From Parelaphostrongylus tenuis (Eukaryota > Nematoda > Chromadorea > Rhabditida > Metastrongylidae), in contig JAHQIW010006958.1 in the NCBI GenBank assembly GCA_019055375.1, positions 49,373 to 113,372 of the forward strand: a DNA stretch of 64,000 nucleotides, written 5' to 3'. The translations under genes and the position numbers were made by a program. Positions 54,982 through 64,000 of this stretch are shown one piece after another (positions within the stretch are counted from its first letter, which is position 1; each line of letters starts with the position of its first letter). Under the pieces are notes generated by a model. It had not been told where the DNA came from, did no database searches, and saw nothing but the letters and a program-made list of their open reading frames with translations.

Positions 54982-56495
54982 GTTGCTAAGGCAAGACTCA
55001 GAAAATAAGTGGTTGTATTATAGCTTCCATAATTTTACACATCTTAATGAGTAACTAGTTGTAGTTTTACCAGTTCAAATAAGTTCAGGACAAGGAGAAC
55101 TTTGATTGTTGTTATTTGGTTGTTACTGTTTTCACATAATGAATATATCTATTGATTGTATATAAGCTTCGACTGATGAATATCAGATTTGAACTTGTTT
55201 TGGGTAGATCGCTATGTAAAGAGATTCTATTTGAGGACGTGAGAATATCATTTTTTTGTGAAATATAAGGAAATGTGTTTGTTGTCGATAAAGTACACAG
55301 TGAAGCATCAGTCCAATGTGATCAGACGTTCGATGAATCTGTTCAAATCCTCTTTTGACGACTTTCAATTCAAATCTGTTCAAAGGAATTTGGATAGGAG
55401 TGGTTCTGCAATTCTGACAGTGGAATTAATCTTCATTATACTAGTTCGATATCAACAAGTAGCAAAACGGCTAACAAATAACATTTTGAGTGAAATCATA
55501 TGCGAATGAATAGTACAAGAATTTTCACGAATACCAAAGAGCGTCAACGCTTGCGCGATTCAAGACAGCTATAGGAGTCATTTCTTGGAGGGGAATTTCG
55601 TTATGAGCTTTACAGTGATCATTGGTTTGGTGGTCTAATTCTCCGCATAGAACTATTTTTTGCACCTCTTGCAGGTTTGATTCACAAAATGAAAGCTCTT
55701 CTTAAACCAAATCTTTCTGACAAACGAGGGTCCGTCACTTCTAAAGAAAGTCCATACTAAGGAAATTTGCCTTTCGGAAGAAAACAGAGACGTCTCCTTT
55801 GAGTTGAGCACCGATTCTCTTTTCATTAAGGGTTCCGTCATGCTAAAGCGATAAGTCATCGAGATAACATTTCCAGAGTGACGCAGTGTACCAGCTACGA
55901 TTTAACTCTCTTCGGTATTTTCTATAGGAGAATTATACCTATTTCAAAGCAATCGATTTATCGTATCAAATGTTCCTGGAAATTAATGAATTACCGTAAT
56001 ATACAGCGGAAGTCAAATACTCATTTGAGTAACATGAGGAATATTTGTGATATTTTATTCAATCTTCTGTTTCTTTTGGATGTTGAAATGGAGACAAGAG
56101 AGTGATAGAAGAAGCCTTGCCACAATAAAATCCGATTTCGTGTAGCCCTTTTTTGTTACACTCAACTGAAAAACCTACATTCAACCGCCACCACTGTCTG
56201 CATAAGTAGTGTAATATAGAGAACCTCTTACTCATTCATCAATATTCCCAGTTAGGTAAAATATCACGATGATAAGTAGGCGCGGTGAACAGATGTGGTG
56301 AATTTTTCAGCTGAGAAGAAACTACATAACAACTAGTATAGTATCGCTTCCATCGTGTTTTTCTGAGATCAAAGTAGAAATGGTAAAGAAAAAGCTAAAC
56401 GCTCCGCTGTTGATGTGATAACGATAAATGTCTCAGGCCGTTGACGGCTGGTTGCTGACAGATAGATGCATTGTAGCATAGAATGGTGAACAAAA
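54982..56495. other. Downstream of lars-2: no gene recognised
   Basis: AT-rich. AATAAG near 55077 is a possible weak poly(A) signal for lars-2. Several short open frames on both strands lack domains or splice context. Confidence 0.5.
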
Positions 56496-56580
56496 CACGC
56501 GTCAATAGTGCAACGGGTTAGAGCACGCGCTCCCGGACAGAGTGATATATGGGTTCGAGTCCCGCCAGACGCGGAAGTTT
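56495..56580 (+). repeat. tRNA-like module, family B (best terminal pairing)
   Basis: CGCGTCAATAGTGCAACGGG, TTAGAGCACGCGCTCCCGG and GGGTTCGAGTCCCGCCAGAC. The ends GCGTC and GACGC pair, as an acceptor would, but the T-stem/variable region and anticodon loop do not form a standard cloverleaf. I judge it a tRNA-derived repeat; a degenerate tRNA gene is the alternative. Confidence 0.5.
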
Positions 56581-56939
56581 TACGCATCGCTCCACATTTT
56601 TGCATAAATAAATGGATTTCAAAAACTCGTGTGCTATTACTCACTTGATGAGACAGATGGTCCGTTTATAGTTGTCATGCCGATCCCATCATTTCTTCTT
56701 ATTGGTTGCTTATATTGGAACCACTATCCATGAAGATGCGAGAGTTCAAGTGAGAGTCTAGGAGCAAACTGATGTTCCATCATCGCGACTCGCCGTATGT
56801 TGACTAATCATGATTTCTTTAGAAAGTCGAGAACTCAGTCTGAAGGTGCTGGCACTGCAAATTTCTTTGCTGAGCAATCTTTCGAAAGAAAGACTCTTTG
56901 TTAGTCTCTTCATTCAATGCATCAAATGGTATTAATTAA

Positions 56940-57115
56940 TCTATTGATGTAATGTAATGTAATGTATGTATGCATGTATTGATGTATTTCTGTAATGTAT
57001 TATTGTATCTGTATTATCTGTATATATATATATATATATAATATCTGTAAATATATAATTTATATATGTTATATCTGTATATTATCTATATCTGTATTCT
57101 ATTAATGTATGTATT
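56940..57115. repeat. TGTAAT / TGTATG / (TA)n microsatellite
   Basis: TAATG pentamers, then TGTATG and TCTGTAT units, with a (TA)n run at about 57020-57041. Pure low complexity. Confidence 0.85.
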
Positions 57116-57119
57116 TGAG

Positions 57120-57620
57120 CCATCAATCTTCACCAGACACATAGTTGTTATCCACCGGCAAACTAAAAGCCGCTATCAAGTTATCACTTTATCGGTCTAT
57201 TTGTCTTGTGCCACAGAGGTATAAAAGACTGGCGAAACAAGTATGATTCATTGTTCATTTCACACACGTAGAGATGCTTAAGAAAATCGGACAATCGTCA
57301 ATGAAAGGTATGGGTGCTTTGATCTTTGATGACGCACTGCACGAGGTATTCTTGATTAACATTGTTTTCTGAAACTCTATAGTGAAACTTTCGCTGTGCT
57401 GACTGTAAATTTTTCTTTGCGTGACGGCCTTCAACGCCTCTCATTGCTGTATTTGACGGCACTGAAAACATACTTTCTCACATTGTGTCCAAAAAACGGT
57501 TCGCCTCATCTTTGAAGGGATTTCATTTGGCATTCTTGAGAAGAAGAGATTACATGATGACTTAAATAACCAATCAGCTACTACAAAATCAAATATCCAA
57601 ATGCAAAGGATTTGTTATTT
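57120..57620. other. Intergenic, nothing recognised
   Basis: No conserved frame or named repeat. Confidence 0.4.
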
Positions 57621-57624
57621 CTAC

Positions 57625-58505
57625 GCTAAACGACGATAAATGAATATTCGGCCTTATTCGCTGGACAAGACTTTTTCGTTGAAATGTTAGAAATCATTTG
57701 AAAGCTTAAATTTCTGACTACAACCATACATGACCGCTTTACGAAACACTCTTTTACGACGCTGTAAAATTCATAATAAGATTATGTTTCGCACCATACG
57801 CGCGCTTTCATTTCTCTCACGCGCATAATTGGCTAGGACCACAAAAAGCATATGACTGTGTGGAGAATTCTAGCATCTGAGTCAATCGTTTTATATGGAG
57901 TTTCTTTGAGAGCGGAGAAAAAATTCCAAATTAAAAAGATGTTGCACCCTACTCATGCAACCTGTATCGGTCAATCGCTTCCTTCCACTCTTCTCTCCCG
58001 TGGGTTGGTCGGTGAACAAGCTCGTCCGATATGTAAGCTCGATGTTATATTCCCTTCTACACTGCAGTGAAACGGTCTTTGCAGAAAATAAGCACAGCGA
58101 TAAAATCAGTGAAATATACGCTATCGAATGATTACTAATAGTCTGAAGAAAGAGCTCTGTTCGGCAAGGTGTACAGCACAAAGCTTTTGCTACTCCTACA
58201 GCGCTATAGAAAGGGCTTTATCAAAAAATCAAACACATTTTTGAGTTCTTTGAAGCTTATGCTTTTGAAAGGGTACTAGCCCTCTGAGGAAGGAGTTTTA
58301 TCCAGCGAAATATAAGCGATATAAGAAAAAAAAACGCGATACACAATTTCATTAACGATACTCAGCGTTATAAAAGTGTTATGAAAAACCGGCTACGCAT
58401 GGCTCTAGCTAGAGATTGAAGCTTTCGAATTATCACTAATTCCTATTAATAATTCTTATTCAACGAATGAGGTCGCATATTCATTTATCGCCGTTCAAAA
58501 TTCAT
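57625..58505. mobile_element. TIR element 'D', copy 7 (full length)
   Basis: The left end TAAATGAATATTCGGCCTTA is inverted relative to the right end GAGGTCGCATATTCATTTAT. Subtermini AAATCATTTGAAAGCTTAAA and GAAGCTTTCGAATTATCACT are inverted. Internal AAAAGCATATGACTG and TCCAGCGAAATATAAGCG are family landmarks. The best reference copy. Confidence 0.82.
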
Positions 58506-58509
58506 GTGC

Positions 58510-59700
58510 AAAAAGCTTTTCTGGCAGTGGTAGGTGTTCTTCTACATCTTTTCTTCCTGTCTGATCTGTTAGGGACCGTCTACACGGAGCGGTCGTTGGG
58601 AGCGTCGATATCTACGCGTGCCCACTTCGATCTTAGGTGAAATTAAATTCTTTGTGGAATCCGAGAAAGGTGGGGAAGTACTAGGATTCTTGAAACAGTG
58701 TTTCCATTGCTCGGTTCCTAATATGGAAAGAGGAGAGAAAAAATTTTGCAAGAAGGCTCACTTCAAAAGGTGGTTAAGTGGCGAATGGACACTTTAGGGA
58801 AATCTAGAGACGGATTTGATTGACAATGTAGAGCGATTGACCTTTCACTGGCAAGTAGCTTTTGGAGCCATTTCAAGGGCAACTTCTTTATACATACGTT
58901 ATCATGTTGGTCTAAATGAAAATGTGCACAATGAGTAGCTCCGTATGTACTTTGGCTGATCAGAAAATAAAGATGCAGTTTGTCACTACGAATACTTGCA
59001 AGAATATACTTTACATCTCCTGCCTACAATGTTCTGTATAACAATTTGAATTTTACTTTCAACTTTCTTTCACGCAATGCTGTTCTGAAAACGCTTCATT
59101 ATGCGGATGCTACGGAAAATCTCATACCAGAGATATGAGCCTTGATAAGAAGGAACGGAGTCGACGAAAGTCAGCAGCTAATGAAGACGACAATCAAAGC
59201 ACTTCAAAATTATTTGACAGTTTGCAAGTGGTCGCAACGCTAACCTGCAAACCATCAAACGAAAACTGTCCTATGCAATTTACTCTTTAATCCCTTTGCG
59301 CGAAAAAAGGCAATACATCTCTTAAAGGTGTTGTGATTTTCGCTAAGAATTGTTTCCTCCTCTACAATAACCGAAAGCATTTAGCGCACTCATTGAACAG
59401 AATCCAAGATTCTGAGCAGTGCCCAAAACTGGGTTTCCTTCGATAATATTCTACTGATCCACATATAGAGAAATCAGCGACAACGAGTCCTGGGAAATGA
59501 TTGGGGCAGAAAACCGCTGTCACAAATACTACCAAACATAAAATACATCTGATACTTTATAATGCACAAAAAGTGATTAGCGGAGCAAGTTATCACGCGC
59601 CCACTGTAAAGCTGGAAAGCGTATTCAATTCCTAACTAAGGTCCAAAGTTTTGCATATCTTTTAACACTGTTGGTTATATGTTTATAGTATCTTAACACT
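58510..59700. other. Intergenic, nothing recognised
   Basis: No RNA, repeat or conserved frame seen. Confidence 0.4.
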
Positions 59701-59707
59701 GCTATGA

Positions 59708-60015
59708 CTCTACATCGCATATGGCGCAGTGGTTAGGGGTGCCCTGCGTTGCACACAAGGTCGATGGTTCGATCTTGCGCTAACGGCTCAGCAAGCGTTC
59801 CATCCCTCCGTGGTCAGTAAATTGGCACCACATTGGTCTCGGACTTCTCTGGGAGGATAAGCGGCACTGACTCGATACAGTTGCCACCGCGAGTCATTGT
59901 AGAGGCCAGATGCATTCAATCACCTCAAGCGAAGTTGAAAATTGAAAACGAATGTATGACGCATCCCTCAGGGATTGATCAACGCCGACAGCTTTATCCT
60001 TTATCCTTTTTTGGT
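59708..60015 (+). mobile_element. SINE family A (well preserved)
   Basis: The head CATCGCATATGGCGCAGTGG is followed by GATGGTTCGATCTTGCGC, CGTTCCATCCCTCCGTGGTC, CCGCGAGTCATTGTAGAGGC and GATTGATCAACGCCGACAGC, ending TTTATCCTTTATCC. A-box and B-box spacing is intact. Confidence 0.85.
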
Positions 60016-60019
60016 ACTG

Positions 60020-62120
60020 CTATAAGCGGTAAGATGAGGTTTCTTTCAGGTTATGAAAGATATTTGCGTAATCCGAGATTTGACCATTTCATTTTCATGT
60101 AGTTAGTAAAAAAACATGTACAACAATTATGCCTAATGAAATTCCAGTAATAGCAAAATTTTGAAATTTTCCGTTCTGCGGGATCAAAGTGTCAAATGGC
60201 TAGTGAAAAGTACTCGTGATTCAAGATTATTTTTATTAAGATGTAAAGAAAAGTGTTGCAAAACCACCACGGGAAGAACCACTGAAGGAGAAAAGAGGTG
60301 AGTGCTTTCCTTGGGCGAGCGTTTTGAGTCGTATGTGAACGTTGCACAGCAATAGAAAACTACTTGGCCTTACAACTCCGGACTTGATGAAGCAATAGCA
60401 TTACCCTAACACAGAGCCAGTTCACAAAGAGCCTGTAAGGCTTCTACTTCGGTTGTAGTCCTTTTTAGTGTTCCAATTGCGAGACACTGCAGTCCTCGAG
60501 AGAGAATGGCTGCTCATAATCTGTGCTATCCCAGTTCTTGTTCAAAACGTCAATATGTGATTCGTTATTGCTGAAGCGATGAGACTACGAGCTCTAAATT
60601 TTACTTGAATGTGATTCTTTCAAGAGCAGGGACGGAGCATTAAAAACAAAAATTTTTTTTATGACATCTGACGTTTCTGCAGTTTCGCTTTCTTCAGAAA
60701 CTGGAAATGTCAAATCTGCTCCCAGTTTTCTGAGCCGAACACTTTTATAACCTTAGCAGAAAGATGAAAGATTTTAATGCTTAGCGTGTGATCTTGAGAT
60801 GGCTTCTGTGTAAGTAAACTTTTTCATGAAAGAAGGCAGAGGTTTAGCATTGACGTTCCTTTTGCCTTTTTCAAACACGTGAACATGGTAAGAGTACTGA
60901 GCTTTACCATATGCGTGTCTCTTCCAAAAAGCTTCAATTATAATGAAAAACACAGAGAGCACTCTATGAACTAGTAGTAGTGCTCATCATTATCCTACTC
61001 CTTCAGATCCTCTAGATCGCATGGCAAAGTTTGTTAAGCTAAAATGAATTTCATGACGGTCAGCATATGAAGCTAAAAGCTCACTCTTATGATTAGTATT
61101 ACAGAGCGCTTAGCTTTAGTTTGTTTTTTTTTTTGTCGTTCTCTCTCCGTTACTTATTAGACTCTTCAAACGCAGTTTTCAAGAGAAACATTTGTTAGCT
61201 TTTAGAAGAAAGACACCATACAATTTATCATCCTATCAGGACCGAGCCCGATGGGAGACTACCAAGTGAGTTAGCTAGTTCCCAATGTGATATTGGTCTC
61301 ACTTTCGGTTGATACCACCATTTATTGCTTGTTTGAGATTTCTAATAGGGTGAATAGAGTATTCTGAAGTTTTCCAGCTCCTAGCGTTCATTTCTAAAGC
61401 TGACTTTCTACATTCATATTTTATTGTTTAGTTCCCGGCTACTCAAGAAGCGGTAGTGCCGACAGCACAATAGAGCACAAAAGTAAGAGACTTGGAGATT
61501 CTGTGTCACATTTCGTAGAATTTGACGCTATTAATCAAATCACGAAAGGCCTTTGTTTGTTGCCGTGTTTGAAGTAGGAACAGTTCTGAACAATAACTGC
61601 TGAGAGTTCACTTCCAGTCGCATTAACATAATTAGAAATTCAACTGAATTTCGCTTTTTTGGACCTACCAATGATGTGTTATGAGTGCAACATTTAACAT
61701 TTAGATTTACAAAATCTAAAATTTCACTCAAAATTGAGCAGAAAAGGGATAAATTTTGTTCAGAATCGCTTTCGGATGATTACAAAAGAAGATCTTATAC
61801 GGAAGCGGAGAAGTACCATGAGATTGGAGAAATGGCGGAATTCTCACCCCAGTGAGTTAATTAAGATGAAACTGGTAAAGCCTAATGCATGGACAGTCTA
61901 GCGCTCACCGTTGATAGGCAGAAGGCGTCGCGCCGTCGCGTTCGCGGCACTAGTTAGCGGCGCCATCTGCGTCTTTGTGCGAAAATGTCCTTGCGTCTGC
62001 GCTCTCTTGCAGCAAGCGCCTTCGTCGCCGTCTCGGTAGGTGATTGAGAGCGTGGGAAAATTGAGAGTTACAGCAAAAGATGAGGAGAGTACGCCCTGGG
62101 TATAGGCAACCACTTGCTAG
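60020..62120. other. Intergenic, no gene recognised
   Basis: At 60655-60720 the block GACGTTTCTGCAGTTTCGCT with TTCTTCAGAAACTGG resembles 62405-62440, near the Penelope-like element, so it may be an element end. A GC-rich patch (61900-62050, GGCGTCGCGCCGTCGCG) is unexplained. No gene seen. Confidence 0.45.
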
Positions 62121-62124
62121 GAAG

Positions 62125-62355
62125 CTGTCACTATCACTACCACTATCACCATCACTATCACAATTTCTATCACTGTCATTATCAGCTTCACTATCATTAT
62201 CACTATCGCTATCCTTTTCTTCATTTAAAACTTGCACGAGGTATCACCATCATCATTATCAATATCATCGTTATCACTGGTCACTGTCACTATCATCATT
62301 GTCATTATCATCATTGCCACTTCCACTACCATTATCATTATCACTATCATTAATT
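62125..62355 (+). repeat. TCACTA / TCATTA hexanucleotide microsatellite
   Basis: Two blocks (62129-62218 and 62248-62352) of TATCACTA/CATTATCA-type hexamers, split by ~30 bp of unique sequence. It yields Ser/Leu-, His/Tyr- and Asp/Ser-rich open frames that are artefacts. Confidence 0.9.
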
Positions 62356-62739
62356 CCTGATTTTCTTCTTTAAGCCAAGCACGAGGTGTTACAATGAACT
62401 TGACAGCTAAAGTTTCGGCAGTTCGCCTTCTTCAGAGCCTAAAAAGGTCAAATTGTCCGCAATCCAATAAGTCAAACACCTTCATTACTCCTTTAGAAAA
62501 AATCACTTGACCTGGATTTTAAACACAACAAGCACAAAATCAACTCTCAACATACTCACCGCTTTTTATGTGTGTTCCACTGAATGATCCAAGTGGTGAT
62601 CACCGAAGGAGATCACATAGGCTCGTATTGCACCTTACCCATCTAAACAGCAGTCTCATATACTGACTGAAATCACGTGTGATAACGAGGCATTCCTCCC
62701 TGCGGTTTATAGTTGGATTGGTGGTATTAATCCAAAGTG

Positions 62740-64000
62740 CTACAAGATATTTCGTGCTGATGTTTTTTGTTCCTGCTCAAGGATGATGACTTCAATCTCA
62801 AAATCAGCTCCGTCATGCTTCTGTGCTCTATGTTTCCCTAGCGGGGTGTTTCGTCTGTTGTGGCGCATGTCAGCTAAATGTTGTTCTATGCAAGCATAGA
62901 GCGGCTTACCCGTTTCGCGAATGTTTTTACCGCTACACGCTTTGCAAGAGATTGGGTAGACTGTACTTACGCTCATGCAATCACTGTCTCTGCCGTTAGG
63001 ACATATTTTACAATCTTTCATTATACAGAGAAATCTTATAAGCGGTTGCGAACTAGTTGGCATCCTAGAGTATTCGATGGTATTTCAATAATAGGCACCG
63101 ATTGCTCTAAATCCGCTCTTTTCAAACAGCGTTTTATAGCTGTACTATCTCATTTGATAAGAACGGGAGGATAAACGGACTTTTCTTTCATTCGAGTATT
63201 CGTTTGGAGGCGTGCTCTTTCCTCTAAACCTAAGCCGAGGGGCTACAAATCCGCATCCATTAGAAGTGGCTATTTCCCAAGCCAGTTTCACGGATCCTAT
63301 GCTTTGCTCCTTCCTGGTACATACAATGGCTGCTGTTCGAAACATGTTTTTTACTAGCGCCTTTTTCGTATGTGAAGGATGAGAAGAGAGTTAGTGAACC
63401 TGGATATTCTTATTACTTGGCTTTCAGTACTTGTTATGTAGCAGCTCTCGCTTAAGCTTATTTGCACATTTAAGAAAGGGGCCAATCATCTTTCGGTATC
63501 TCACGGGTGAATTTTATATATTCTGATTGTTCATTTAACAATCTAAAACAATTATCTAGCTCCTCCTGAGTGGAACAGATAACCAAGCAATCAGCTATAT
63601 ACCTACAGTAGAGTAATGGCCGGAGATCCATCACTGGTGCATCCACTTTGGACATAAAGGCAACCGCCAGGCTAGGTGCCAGTCGCTGCCCCCTTGCCAG
63701 CCTTTTCATTTGCGTACAATATTTCCCGGACCATCTGAAGATTGAGCAGTTCAGGCACTTTTTTAATAGGACAATGAACTGCTCAGTCGACAAGCCATAC
63801 ACATTTACAGCTCCCTAGTGCTGTATCAGAAGCTCGTGTGTGGTTTGCAATGCGGAGTCATTCGACACGTTGGTATATAAAGCAGTGACGTCGAATAAGT
63901 CCATTACGTACGCGTTGTTTGGATTCGCGTTACGTAGACGATCCAGGAACCTCTGAGTGCTCGTCAGATGGGCTGGAATGTGTCCTAGCAACTTTTTGGA
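62740..64000 (-). pseudogene. Penelope-like retroelement (RT plus GIY-YIG), decayed, runs off the right edge
   Basis: Reading the - strand from 64000: GHIPAHLTSTQRFLDRLRNA and FDVTALYTNVSNDSAL (RT), a TAG at 63815-63817, then FRWSGKYCTQMKRLARGQRL and LLYCRYIADCLVICSTQEEL, where the catalytic Asp pair reads A-D (codon 63593-63595), so the RT is dead. After frame changes the GIY-YIG domain appears at 62745-63000: CKACSGKNIRETGKPL, HLADMRHNRRNTPLGKHR and DGADFEIEVIILEQEQKTSA. The usual YIGET reads NIRET and the Arg of RIxEH is Cys. The RT-then-GIY-YIG order is that of EN-bearing Penelope-like elements. Confidence 0.88.

Noticed and set aside
56495..56580. Functional tRNA gene
   Set aside because: Terminal pairing and T-loop are suggestive, but the anticodon arm and variable region do not fold, and many related repeats exist.
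62080..62373. Ser/Leu-, His/Tyr- and Asp/Ser-rich open frames
   Set aside because: Hexanucleotide microsatellite read in different frames.

Overview
The window is eukaryotic nuclear DNA, almost certainly from a nematode. A clade V parasitic species of the hookworm/strongylid type fits best: it has short exons in long AT-rich introns, nematode-style acceptors (TTTTAG, TTTCAG), and many tRNA-derived SINEs, foldback MITEs and retroelement fragments. The species call is inference. There is no bacterial gene organisation.

Two conserved genes carry most of the coding content, both on the + strand. (1) An SNRK-type (SNF-related) Ser/Thr kinase runs from about 4.86 to 26.46 kb. I resolve 20 exons, about 800 codons, with kinase domain exons at 4.9-10.5 kb and a long Ser-rich regulatory tail out to 26.46 kb. 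(2) Mitochondrial leucyl-tRNA synthetase (lars-2) runs from 40.94 to 54.98 kb. I resolve 24 exons, about 885 codons, with a mitochondrial presequence, HIGH motif, CP1 editing domain, KMSKS loop and C-terminal region. From memory, the C. elegans orthologues are also neighbours (ZK524.4 and ZK524.3), so this looks like old microsynteny. Both genes have phase problems: lars-2 has two clear 1-nt frame shifts and a TT instead of GT donor, and SNRK has one phase conflict. Either the assembly has indel errors or the copies are decaying.

The 14.5 kb between the genes is repeat-rich. It contains a collinear, broken second copy of the 3' half of SNRK (35.7-39.5 kb), which differs from the functional copy by several clean transposon insertions on each side. 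A further short SNRK exon-like fragment lies inside lars-2 intron 5.

Mobile DNA fills introns and spacers. I see: a tRNA-like SINE with A and B boxes (12 copies); a second SINE with a tRNA-Ser/Leu-like head (4 copies); tRNA-like modules often in inverted pairs; a ~0.5 kb foldback MITE (4 copies); a ~0.87 kb TIR element (7 copies); an internally deleted RTE-type LINE fragment; and a decayed Penelope-like element (RT plus GIY-YIG) on the - strand at the right edge (62.7-64.0 kb, continuing outside).

The most interesting signal is a dispersed family carrying a hammerhead ribozyme motif, at 3.6, 11.1-11.6, 18.4, 19.3-19.7 and 53.9-54.4 kb. The copy at 19654-19696 has every core nucleotide of a type I hammerhead. 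Two members have long perfect target-site duplications (13 and 15 bp), and several are inverted or tandem units. This looks like a non-autonomous, Penelope-related or retrozyme-like ribozyme element.
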